DNA of 64,000 nucleotides from NCBI GenBank assembly GCA_027532775.1, contig JAPZTO010000002.1, forward strand, positions 806,001 to 870,000, written 5' to 3'. Both the position numbers and the translations under genes were made by a program. The stretch comes from Beijerinckiaceae bacterium. Lineage in GTDB: Bacteria > Pseudomonadota > Alphaproteobacteria > Rhizobiales > Beijerinckiaceae. Under the pieces are notes generated by a model. That model saw nothing but the letters and a program-made list of their open reading frames with translations, was not told the origin of the DNA and searched no databases. Of this stretch, positions 18,508-26,573 are shown in pieces (positions within the stretch are counted from its first letter, which is position 1; each line of letters opens with the position of its first letter).

Positions 18508-20247
18508 ATGGCACTGGCAACCGGAATGCGAGAGGCAACCGGACGCTCATTCCTCGAGAAGGAAGGGCGCAGCCTTCTCATTCCGGTCATCGGATGGGTC
18601 GGACTGGTGACAGTCCTTCCCCTTGCCGTGCTTGCCTCGATGGCCTTCTCGATCGGCGGGACAGCCGACCTGTCGCCCCTGATCGACGAATGGGCACGCC
18701 CAGGGACGATGCGCGCCGTGCGCAACAGCCTGCTGACCAGCGGCGGCGCGATGATCCTCTCGCTCCTGATCGGTGGGGCGACTGCGATGGTGATCGGCAT
18801 GGCGCAGCTTCCCGGGCGGCGGCTTTTTGCGCTCCTGTTCACGCTCTCGATGCTGATCGCCCCGCATGTCGTGGCGCTGGCCTTCAAGACCCTGCTGGGG
18901 CCGGCATCGCCCGTGTTGCAGGCGCTCGGCCTCTCACCACCGCCGGGCAGCGCCAATCCGCTGGTCAGCCTCGGTGGGATCGTGCTGGTCCTCGGCCTCC
19001 ATCACGCCCCGATCGTGATGCTCACCCTGATGGCAGGCATGCGCCAGGTGCCCCACCAACTGGTCGAGGCGGCCCAGATGGACGGCGCCCGGGCGTGGGG
19101 TATCTTCAAGGATATTCTGCTCCCCTTGCTCTCAGGCCATTGGGTGGCAGCCGGCCTGCTGGCCTTCGTGGCCGCCTTCGGCAATTTCGGGATTCCCGCG
19201 CTTCTCGGCCTGCCGGTCAACGTCCTGACCCTGCCCACGCTGATCTACCGCGAGCTTACAAGTTTCGGCCCGTCGGTCCTGCCCGGAGTTGCCGGGCTGG
19301 CGCTACTGACCATGCTGATCGCCGGCGCGATCCTCCTGATGGCCGGACGATTCCAGGACCGGGGTGCAGCACAGCCGGATGCGGAACAACCATTGCGGGC
19401 CTTCTGGCAGCCAGGCCCAGCCTCGACGGCGATCCTTCTGGCCCTCGGCACGACGCTGTTGCTGATTGCGCTGTTCCTGCCGGTCCTCTCTCTGCTGGCG
19501 GCCTCGCTGGTTCCGAGTTACGGGGTTCCCCTGACGCCGCAAACCCTGACAGGGCAAGCCTATGCCGAGGTCCTGTTCCGCCAGCAGGCCACGCGGGAGG
19601 CATTCCTGAACTCGTTCCGGCTGGCCGGGCTCGCGGCCTTGCTCCTCGGTCTCGTCTCCATCCCCATGGCCTTTGCCATCCATCGCTATGCCGGGCGGAT
19701 GCGCCCTTTCCTCCTGCTCCTTGCCGATCTGCCCTACGCCTTGCCGGGAATCGTCGTGGCGATCGCGATGATCCTCGTTTTCCTCAAGCCACTGCCTGTC
19801 GTCAGTTTCAGCCTCTACGCCACGCCGTGGATCATCCTCCTCGCCTATCTGATCCGATTCCTGCCGTTGGCGCTGAAACCGACCCTCGCCTCGATGGCGA
19901 TGCTGCCACCCTCGATCGAGGAAGCCGGGGCGCTGTGCGGGGCCCGCGCGCGGCGACGCCTCGTCGATCTTGTTGCGCCTGCCCTGATGCCAGCCGTTGG
20001 CGCGGGGATCCTGATGATCTTCCTGATGGCCTTCACGGAGTTGACTGTCTCTGCCCTGCTCTGGAGCGCCGGCAGCCGGACAGTCGGTGTCGTTATGTAC
20101 GGGCTGGAGGAAGCCGGACAGACGACGGAGGCATCCGCTATCGGGATCGCTACGATCATCGTGGTCGGTCTGGCCATGTCGCTGATTGACCGCCTCGCGC
20201 CGCTCCTGCCTCCGGGTGCCGTGCCCTGGAAGCCGGTCGAGAGGTGA
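18508..20247 (+). CDS. ABC importer permease with two fused permease domains (FbpB-type)
   Basis: A 579-residue inner-membrane protein with about 12 hydrophobic helices and two copies of the ABC-importer EAA loop: LVEAAQMDGARAWGIF about residue 183 and IEEAGALCGARARRRLVDL about residue 470. Fusion of two permease halves is normal for ferric-iron and 2-aminoethylphosphonate importers. It follows the binding protein by five bases. No ATPase gene follows; the next gene is chromate-related. The importer must borrow an ATPase from elsewhere, or be incomplete. Confidence 0.85.
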   Translation: MALATGMREATGRSFLEKEGRSLLIPVIGWVGLVTVLPLAVLASMAFSIGGTADLSPLIDEWARPGTMRAVRNSLLTSGGAMILSLLIGGATAMVIGMAQLPGRRLFALLFTLSMLIAPHVVALAFKTLLGPASPVLQALGLSPPPGSANPLVSLGGIVLVLGLHHAPIVMLTLMAGMRQVPHQLVEAAQMDGARAWGIFKDILLPLLSGHWVAAGLLAFVAAFGNFGIPALLGLPVNVLTLPTLIYRELTSFGPSVLPGVAGLALLTMLIAGAILLMAGRFQDRGAAQPDAEQPLRAFWQPGPASTAILLALGTTLLLIALFLPVLSLLAASLVPSYGVPLTPQTLTGQAYAEVLFRQQATREAFLNSFRLAGLAALLLGLVSIPMAFAIHRYAGRMRPFLLLLADLPYALPGIVVAIAMILVFLKPLPVVSFSLYATPWIILLAYLIRFLPLALKPTLASMAMLPPSIEEAGALCGARARRRLVDLVAPALMPAVGAGILMIFLMAFTELTVSALLWSAGSRTVGVVMYGLEEAGQTTEASAIGIATIIVVGLAMSLIDRLAPLLPPGAVPWKPVER

Positions 20248-20375
20248 GCATCCTGCATCACTTGACCGTCGGCTCGGCATTGCCTAGACGGGATGGCAAG
20301 GGGCGGATCCGCGAAGGCCCCGTGAGGCTCCGGCCCAACATTCGCGTCCATGAACCCGAACAAAGGGGTGGACGC

Positions 20376-21212
20376 ATGCCGTCTCCGACCGAAATCTCTG
20401 TTGCCCAACTCGCCCGGCTCGTCGGCACACCCGACGCGCCGATCCTGATCGATGTCCGCATCGACGATGACTATTCAACCGATCCGCGCATGATCCCGGC
20501 CTCGTTCCGGCGGGATTATCGCCGTATCGAGGAATGGACCGATGCCTTCCATGGCCGGAAGGTGGTGGTTTCCTGCCAGAAGGGCCTGAAGCTCAGCCAG
20601 GGTGCCGCAGCCTGGCTCCGCCATTCCGGCGCCGATGCGCAATCGCTGGAAGGCGGGTTCGAAGCCTGGCGCGCAGCCGCCGAAATGCTGGTCGACCTGA
20701 CGAAGATCACAAACCGTGACGCCAGCGGCCGGTCGATCTGGGTGACGCGGGCGCGTCCGAAGGTCGATCGCATCGCCTGCCCCTGGCTGATCCGGCGCTT
20801 CGTTGACCCGGAAGCGGTGTTCCTGTTCGTCGCGCCGTCGGAAGTCAGCGCTGTCGCCGAGCGGTTCGGTGCCATGCCCTTCGATATCGACGACGTGTTC
20901 TGGAGCCATCGGGGCGACGTCACCTCCCCGGATCATACCTGCACCTTCGATACGATGGTCAGCGAATTCGGTCTCGGCAGCCCGGCGCTGCTTCACCTTG
21001 CCCGGATCGTCAGGGCTGCGGATACGGCCCGGCCGGAACTCGCGCTGCAGGCCGAAGGTTTGCTCGCCGCCTCCCTTGGCCTGTCGCGCATGTTCCGGGA
21101 TGATCTGAGACAACTTGAAGCGGGTATGCTGCTCTATGACGCCTTCTATCGCTGGTGCCGCGATGGCGTGGAGGAAACGCATAACTGGCCGAATCCGGGA
21201 AAGAAGGGCTGA
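20376..21212 (+). CDS. Rhodanese-ChrB fusion, chromate resistance protein
   Basis: A 278-residue cytoplasmic protein with two parts. Residues about 1-110 are a rhodanese domain with the active-site loop VVSCQKGLKLSQG, in which Cys is the sulfur-accepting residue. Residues about 120-278 match the ChrB C-terminal domain (WVTRARPKVDRIACPWLIRRFVD, then FDIDDVFWSH and CTFDTMV). ChrB proteins sense chromate and control or aid ChrA. The ATG at 20376 is preceded by AGGGGTG. The chromate transporter follows after four bases. Confidence 0.85.
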   Translation: MPSPTEISVAQLARLVGTPDAPILIDVRIDDDYSTDPRMIPASFRRDYRRIEEWTDAFHGRKVVVSCQKGLKLSQGAAAWLRHSGADAQSLEGGFEAWRAAAEMLVDLTKITNRDASGRSIWVTRARPKVDRIACPWLIRRFVDPEAVFLFVAPSEVSAVAERFGAMPFDIDDVFWSHRGDVTSPDHTCTFDTMVSEFGLGSPALLHLARIVRAADTARPELALQAEGLLAASLGLSRMFRDDLRQLEAGMLLYDAFYRWCRDGVEETHNWPNPGKKG

Positions 21213-21216
21213 AGCA

Positions 21217-22605
21217 ATGAATGTTCCGTCCTCTGATCGGGTGCCGGCGGCGCACCCCACGTTCCACGAGGCACTCGCCGTCTGGCTCAGGATCGGGCTC
21301 CTGAGCTTCGGTGGCCCCGCCGGGCAGATCGCCCTGATGCACCGCATGCTCGTCGAGGAGAAGCGGTGGATCTCGGAAGCCCGCTTCCTCCATGCTCTCA
21401 ACTACTGCATGTTGTTGCCGGGCCCCGAGGCCCAGCAACTGGCGACCTATATCGGCTGGCTGCTGCACGGCGTGCGGGGCGGCATCGTTGCCGGTACCTT
21501 GTTCGTCCTGCCCGGGTTCTGCGTCATTCTCGCCCTTTCGACAGCCTATGCGCTCTATCAGGAGACAGCATGGCTCGGCGCGCTGTTCTTCGGCCTGAAG
21601 GCCGCCGTGCTGGCCGTGGTCATTGAAGCGGTCATCCGGGTCGGCAAACGGGCGCTGAAGAACCGGGTGATGCTGGCGATCGCCGCCCTCGCCTTCGTGG
21701 CCATCTTCGCCTTCGGCTTGCCGTTTCCGGTTATCATCGCGGCAGCGGCGTTTGCAGGCTGGCTCGGCGTACGCTTCCGTCCGGATATCTTCATGGCGCA
21801 GGGCCATGGTGGCAAAGGTGATGGCGGCATAGTGGATGATCTCGCGGCGAGAGCATCCACGACGGATCTCGGCCTGAGGCGTGCTCTCAAGGTGATCGGC
21901 CTCTGCGCCGCGCTCTGGGCCGGCCCGGTCCTGCTGCTTGGCCTGGTGCTCGGTTGGAAGACCGTCTTCACGCCGATTGCGAGCTTCTTCTCGACGATGG
22001 CTGTCGTGACCTTCGGCGGCGCCTATGCCGTGCTGGCCTATGTGGCGCAGCAAGCGGTCGAGACCTATCAATGGCTCAAGCCCGGCGAAATGCTGGACGG
22101 GCTGGCCCTGGCGGAGACGACGCCGGGCCCGTTGATTCTCGTCCTCGTTTATGTCGGCTTCCTCGCCGCGTTCCGCGACCCCGGCATATTGTCGCCGCTC
22201 GTGGCAGGCGTAATGGGGGCGACGCTGACAACCTGGGTCACCTTCGTGCCCTGCTTTCTCTGGATCTTCCTCGGTGCCCCTCATATCGAGCGCCTCGCCG
22301 GCAACCGGGCGCTGTCCGGTGCGCTGAGCGCGGTGACGGCAGCGGTGGTCGGCGTGATCCTCAATCTCGCGATCTGGTTCGGGCTTCATACCCTTTTCGG
22401 GAAAGTCACCACGCTCCGAGCCGGCCCGCTCGACATGCCCTGGCCAGACCTAGCCAGCCTCGATCCTGCAGCAGCTCTCGTCTCGCTGATTGCCATGCTC
22501 GCCCTGTTCCGCTTCAAGCTGGGGATGATCCCGACGCTCGCCTTGTGCGGGGCGATCGGACTGGGCTGGCGCGCACTGTCCGGCGGGATTGCGGGCCCGA
22601 TCTGA
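21217..22605 (+). CDS. chrA: Chromate efflux transporter
   Basis: A 462-residue inner-membrane protein of the two-domain CHR family. Both halves carry the characteristic Gly-rich motif: FGGPAGQIALMHR in the N-terminal half and FGGAYAVLAYVAQ in the C-terminal half, with ETTPGPLILVLVYVGF as a second family marker. ChrA expels chromate using the proton gradient. It starts four bases after the ChrB-like gene, so the two form a chromate operon. Confidence 0.92.
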   Translation: MNVPSSDRVPAAHPTFHEALAVWLRIGLLSFGGPAGQIALMHRMLVEEKRWISEARFLHALNYCMLLPGPEAQQLATYIGWLLHGVRGGIVAGTLFVLPGFCVILALSTAYALYQETAWLGALFFGLKAAVLAVVIEAVIRVGKRALKNRVMLAIAALAFVAIFAFGLPFPVIIAAAAFAGWLGVRFRPDIFMAQGHGGKGDGGIVDDLAARASTTDLGLRRALKVIGLCAALWAGPVLLLGLVLGWKTVFTPIASFFSTMAVVTFGGAYAVLAYVAQQAVETYQWLKPGEMLDGLALAETTPGPLILVLVYVGFLAAFRDPGILSPLVAGVMGATLTTWVTFVPCFLWIFLGAPHIERLAGNRALSGALSAVTAAVVGVILNLAIWFGLHTLFGKVTTLRAGPLDMPWPDLASLDPAAALVSLIAMLALFRFKLGMIPTLALCGAIGLGWRALSGGIAGPI

Positions 22606-22730
22606 CGCTTTAGCCCGCAGCGTCTCGCTTTCTCGATTGACCCGACCTGCCGACTTGCGGGTGCTCGCAAAAGCGCCGACAGAAAATGACTCGCGGCCAA
22701 TTTGCAGGGCGGGGTTGCGTTTCTCGATAA

Positions 22731-22767
22731 AGTTCGATATCAAACCAATATAGTTTGATGTCGAACT
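22731..22767. promoter_or_regulatory. Tandem MarR operator overlapping a promoter
   Basis: AGTTCGATATCAAAC (22731-22745) and GTTTGATGTCGAACT (22753-22767) are inverted copies with one mismatch. Each copy is itself a near-palindrome of the form GTTYGATRTCRAAC. Their centres are 21 bases apart, two helical turns, so two dimers would bind the same DNA face. A possible promoter (TTGCGT at 22715, TATCAA at 22738, 17-base spacer) lies under the first site. The elements end 13 bases before the nitroreductase-like start, and a MarR gene closes the operon. Confidence 0.7.
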
Positions 22768-22780
22768 AATGGAGAGAGAC

Positions 22781-23932
22781 ATGACCAACCGTCGCAATTT
22801 GATCCTGGGCATCGGCGGAACCCTGGCCCTGGTCGGTGCCGGGGCCGCATGGCGCGTCACGCGCTTGCCGCAAGCGGCTGACAAGCCGTGGGCGCAGGCT
22901 GGCAATCCGGAACTCGACCCACGGCTCGATGCGTTCCGCCACGCGATCCTTGCGCCCAATCCGCATAACATGCAGCCTTGGCTGATCCGGCTGATCGGCT
23001 CCGATCAGGCCGAAATTTCCTGCGATCTGGCGCGGCGCCTGCCAAAGACCGATCCGTTCGACCGCCAGATCGTCATCGGATTTGGCTGCTTCATCGAGCT
23101 TGCGCGCATCGCCGCCACGCGTCGCGGCCTGCGGGTCGAGGTGGAGGCCTTCCCCGAAGGAGCCGGCGAGGAACGACTGGATGCCCGGCCCATCGCCCGG
23201 CTGCGCTTTGTGGCCGCGCCCGGCCTTGCCGTAGACCCTCTGGCTGCCGCGATCCGGGACCGGCGGTCGGCCAAGGTTCCGTTCGACCTTTCCCGCCCGG
23301 TGCCGGCAGAGCATCTCGCCATGTTCGCAACATCGGGATCGGAGCTCGTCCGCTTCGATAACACACGGGCCCCCGGCGAGGTGGATGCGTTGCGCACGCT
23401 ATGCTCGTCCGCTTTCGAGCGCGAATTGCGCACGCCGCATACCCTGCGGGAGAGCATTGACGTGCTCCGGGTCGGTGCCGGCGAGATCGATGCCAATCCG
23501 GACGGGATTGCGCTGAAGGGCCCGCTCTTCGAGGTGCTGAGCTTGCTGGGCGCAGACAAGGTCCGCGCATCCGGCAGGGATCCGCAATCCGATACGACCA
23601 ACCAGCAGATCGAGCGCTACCGGCAGATCTTTGCGCAGACCCCGGGTTTTGTCTGGCTGACCGGCCTTGGCAACAGCCGGGCCCATCAACTCGCTGCAGG
23701 GCAAAGCTATATCCGCCTCAACCTGCTGGCGACCCAACTGGGCCTCGGCCTTCATCCCGTCAGCCAGGCCTTGCAGGAATACCCGGAAATGGCGCCGCTT
23801 TTTGGCGAGGCCCGACGGATCTGCCGGGTGGCACCGGGCGAGACGCTTCAAATGCTGGCCCGGCTCGGTTATGCAAAACCGGTGGCGCCCACGCCGCGCT
23901 GGCCGCTGGAAGCGAAGTTGGTTCGGACATGA
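22781..23932 (+). CDS. Acg-family nitroreductase-like flavoprotein with Tat-like signal
   Basis: A 383-residue protein beginning with NRRNLILGIGG, which fits a twin-arginine-type signal and membrane anchor. The body matches the Acg branch of the nitroreductase superfamily: APNPHNMQPWLIRL near the start, RRSAKVPFD in the middle and a late INLLATQLGLGLHPVSQALQ-like helix. Members bind FMN or related flavins; the substrate is unknown. The ATG at 22781 is chosen over 22769 because GGAGAG lies directly before it. It overlaps the MarR gene by ATGA and has the tandem operator upstream, which suggests induction by a small, perhaps oxidising, compound. Confidence 0.8.
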   Translation: MTNRRNLILGIGGTLALVGAGAAWRVTRLPQAADKPWAQAGNPELDPRLDAFRHAILAPNPHNMQPWLIRLIGSDQAEISCDLARRLPKTDPFDRQIVIGFGCFIELARIAATRRGLRVEVEAFPEGAGEERLDARPIARLRFVAAPGLAVDPLAAAIRDRRSAKVPFDLSRPVPAEHLAMFATSGSELVRFDNTRAPGEVDALRTLCSSAFERELRTPHTLRESIDVLRVGAGEIDANPDGIALKGPLFEVLSLLGADKVRASGRDPQSDTTNQQIERYRQIFAQTPGFVWLTGLGNSRAHQLAAGQSYIRLNLLATQLGLGLHPVSQALQEYPEMAPLFGEARRICRVAPGETLQMLARLGYAKPVAPTPRWPLEAKLVRT

Positions 23933-24369
23933 CGAATTCGGATGCGTTCTTCAGCTTCTTCACCGAGATCGGCATTCTCGCGCAGCTCTCGCAGACGCAG
24001 TTCGAACGCCTGATGCCGGATGGCATGACCGTGGCACAATTCACCGTGCTGAATCATTGCGTGCGGGTGGCGGACGGGCGGTCTCCCGCGACACTCGCCC
24101 GCGCCTTCCAGGTGACGAAGGCCACGATGACCAGCACGCTGCAGCGACTGGAACAGAAGGGCCTCGTCACCATCCACCCCGACCCGGCAGACGGCCGCTC
24201 GAAGATCGTGCGGATCACGGAGGCGGGCCGGGCGATGCGCGAAGCCTCGATCGCCGCCACCCGCCCCTGGTTCGAGCATTTGCGGCGCCGCCTTGACGAG
24301 AGCGAGGTCGCCGCGCTCATTCCCCGGCTCGCAACGTTGCGCAGCATTCTGGATGCCGACCGCGACTGA
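23929..24369 (+). CDS. MarR family transcriptional regulator
   Basis: A 146-residue winged-helix repressor. The recognition region is PATLARAFQVTKATMTSTLQRLEQKGLV and the wing contains HPDPADGRSKIVRITEAG. Such proteins bind DNA as dimers and release it on binding a ligand or on oxidation; a Cys is present in the linker (NHCVRV). It is translationally coupled to the nitroreductase-like gene, so it likely represses its own operon through the dyads at 22731-22767. Confidence 0.9.
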   Translation: MTNSDAFFSFFTEIGILAQLSQTQFERLMPDGMTVAQFTVLNHCVRVADGRSPATLARAFQVTKATMTSTLQRLEQKGLVTIHPDPADGRSKIVRITEAGRAMREASIAATRPWFEHLRRRLDESEVAALIPRLATLRSILDADRD

Positions 24370-24561
24370 GCGCCGTTCCGGCCTTGAAGCGGGCGCTTCC
24401 AATAACCTCCTGATCGTCGCATTCCGGTGCGCAGAGCTGCACCCGTGATTCAAATTCTTCCGAGATCGATGAATCTCCGTTTGCAAAGTCGGGCGGATCG
24501 CGGTTCCCTAATGGTCATACGAATCCTGCGCCAGAAGCGGGATCGGCAAGGGAAACGCACC

Positions 24562-24639
24562 ATGCTCTTCGACGGGCGCTCCGCCTCCGCCGCTGGCACG
24601 GTCATCGATGGCATCCGACACAAGGTGATCCATGGCTGA
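24562..24639 (+). CDS. Possible 25-residue leader ORF overlapping the transketolase start
   Basis: A short frame with AAGGGAAA upstream runs 25 codons and stops inside the transketolase start (ATGGCTGA), so ribosomes ending here could restart at 24632. The peptide is unremarkable (Ser/Ala/Gly-rich). It could be a coupling leader or chance. Confidence 0.25.
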   Translation: MLFDGRSASAAGTVIDGIRHKVIHG

Positions 24640-25468
24640 ACTGCCCAACAAATCGCTGGCCGACCGGGCCTATCACATCCGCCGCAACGCCGTGCTGATG
24701 GGCGAGGTGCAGGGCCAGGGCTATATCGCGCAGGCGCTGGACATCGCGGATGTGCTCGCCGTCGCCTATTTCCATGCCATGCGCTATCGGCCGGAGGATC
24801 CGGAATGGGAGGGGCGTGACCGCTTCCTCCTCTCCAACGGCCATTACGCGATCGCGCTTTATGCTGCGCTGATAGAGGCCGGAATCATCCCCGAGAACGA
24901 GCTGGAGACCTATGGCTCGGATGACAGCCGCCTGCCCATGAGCGGCATGGCGCAATACACGCCGGGCATGGAGATGTCCGGCGGCTCGCTCGGCATCGGC
25001 TTGTCCATCGCCGTCGGGAAATGCCTCGGTCTGAAGCGCAAGGGCTCATCAAGCTTCGTCTATACCCTGTTTTCGGATGGCGAACTGGATGAGGGCTCGG
25101 TGTGGGAGGCGATCCTGTCGGCCGCCCATCACAAGCTCGACAACCTGATCGCGATTGTCGACATCAACAACATGCAGGCCGATGGCCCCTCGACGCAGAT
25201 GATGGGATTCGAACCCCTCAAGGAAAAGCTCGAGGCGTTCGGCTGGTTCACGCAGCGGATCGACGGGAATGATCTCGATGCGGTGGTGGCGGCCTTCGAC
25301 GCGGCGAAAGCCCATCCGGGTCCGCAGCCCCGCATGATCATCGCCGATACGCTGATGGGCAAGGGCGTGCCCTTCCTCGAGACGCGCGACAAGAGCCATT
25401 TCATCCGCGTCGACGCCCATGAATGGCAGCTTGCCCTGCAGGCCCTGGATGCCGGGAGGTCGGCATGA
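24632..25468 (+). CDS. Transketolase, N-terminal (TPP-binding) subunit
   Basis: A 278-residue protein equal to the N-terminal domain of transketolase. The thiamine diphosphate motif runs from SDGELDEGSVWEA to IVDINNMQADG, the usual GDG to NN spacing. The pyrophosphate domain carries MEMSGGSLGIGLSIAVG. AAGGTG lies before the ATG. The second subunit overlaps the stop by ATGA. Split transketolases of this kind transfer two-carbon units between sugars, and many are encoded in catabolic clusters rather than the central pentose route. Confidence 0.92.
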   Translation: MAELPNKSLADRAYHIRRNAVLMGEVQGQGYIAQALDIADVLAVAYFHAMRYRPEDPEWEGRDRFLLSNGHYAIALYAALIEAGIIPENELETYGSDDSRLPMSGMAQYTPGMEMSGGSLGIGLSIAVGKCLGLKRKGSSSFVYTLFSDGELDEGSVWEAILSAAHHKLDNLIAIVDINNMQADGPSTQMMGFEPLKEKLEAFGWFTQRIDGNDLDAVVAAFDAAKAHPGPQPRMIIADTLMGKGVPFLETRDKSHFIRVDAHEWQLALQALDAGRSA

Positions 25469-26478
25469 AACCGAAATTCACGCCGCCGGTGCCCGGCAAA
25501 CCGCGCCTCACCACCTCGGCGATGATCGCCTCGATTGCTGCCGAAGGTCAGGCCACCAAGCCGGCCCCATTCGGGCATGCGCTGGTAGAACTCGCCCGGA
25601 CCCGCCCCGATATCGTGGGGATGACGGCGGATCTCGGCAAATACACCGACCTTCATATTTTCGCAAAAGCCTATCCGGACCGGTTCTACCAGATGGGAAT
25701 GGCGGAACAGCTGCTCTTCGGGGCCGCCGGCGGGCTGGCCTCGGAAGGTTTCACGCCGTTTGCGACCACCTATGCGGTCTTTGCCTCGCGCCGCGCCTAT
25801 GACTTCATCCACCAGACCATCGCCGAGGAAGACCGCGATGTTAAGATCGTTGCGGCCTTGCCCGGGCTCACCTCCGGCTATGGCCCCAGCCACCAGGCAG
25901 CAGAAGACCTCGCCTTGTTCCGGGCCATGCCGAACATGGTGGTGGTCGACCCCTGCGACGCCCTCGATACCGAGCAGGCGACCGCCGCCATCGCAGCCCA
26001 CAAGGGCCCGGCCTATATGCGCCTGCTCCGGGGCAATGTGCCGCTGGTGCTGGACGCGTACGATTACCGTTTCGAACTGGGCAAGGCCAAGCTTATCCGT
26101 GACGGGCGCGATGTGCTCGTGATCTCGTCCGGCATCCTGACCATGCGGGTGCTGGAAGCCGCGAAGCTGCTCGAAAAGGACGGGATCAGCATCGGTGTGT
26201 TGCATTGCCCCACCATCAAACCGCTGGATGTCGAGACCATCCGCCGTGAGGCAGGGAAATCCGGCCGCCTCGTGATCGTGGCCGAAAACCACACGGAAAT
26301 CGGCGGGCTGGGTGAAGCGGTCGCGCGGGACCTGATGCTGTCGGGCATCCACCCGACCTTCCGCCATATCGCCCTGCCGGACGAATTCCTCGGTGCCGGG
26401 GCACTGCCCACCCTGCATGACCGCTATGGCATCTCCACCGAGGCTATTGCCGCCTCCATCAAGGGCTGGCTTGGCTGA
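25465..26478 (+). CDS. Transketolase, C-terminal subunit
   Basis: A 337-residue partner of the preceding gene with the pyrimidine-binding domain (MAEQLLFGAAGGLASEGF, whose Glu activates thiamine diphosphate) and the C-terminal domain (VIVAENHTEIGGLGEAVA). The ATG at 25465 overlaps the first subunit stop by four bases; an earlier in-frame start is inside the first gene and unsupported. Confidence 0.92.
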   Translation: MKPKFTPPVPGKPRLTTSAMIASIAAEGQATKPAPFGHALVELARTRPDIVGMTADLGKYTDLHIFAKAYPDRFYQMGMAEQLLFGAAGGLASEGFTPFATTYAVFASRRAYDFIHQTIAEEDRDVKIVAALPGLTSGYGPSHQAAEDLALFRAMPNMVVVDPCDALDTEQATAAIAAHKGPAYMRLLRGNVPLVLDAYDYRFELGKAKLIRDGRDVLVISSGILTMRVLEAAKLLEKDGISIGVLHCPTIKPLDVETIRREAGKSGRLVIVAENHTEIGGLGEAVARDLMLSGIHPTFRHIALPDEFLGAGALPTLHDRYGISTEAIAASIKGWLG

Positions 26479-26500
26479 AAGCCGGGCCGTCGCTGCCGGT

Positions 26501-26529
26501 CATTCCGGGAATATTCCCGTTCCGGAATG
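26501..26529. repeat. Nested palindrome after the transketolase genes
   Basis: CATTCCGG (26501-26508) pairs with CCGGAATG (26522-26529), and inside lies the perfect 14-base palindrome CGGGAATATTCCCG (26506-26519). It sits 22 bases after the transketolase stop and 44 bases before the amidase start. It may be a terminator without a T tract, or a regulator site for the amidase. Confidence 0.45.
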
Positions 26530-26573
26530 CGGCCAGCCATTGCGTCGGCTCCCGTTGAAGACGACAATCGGGC

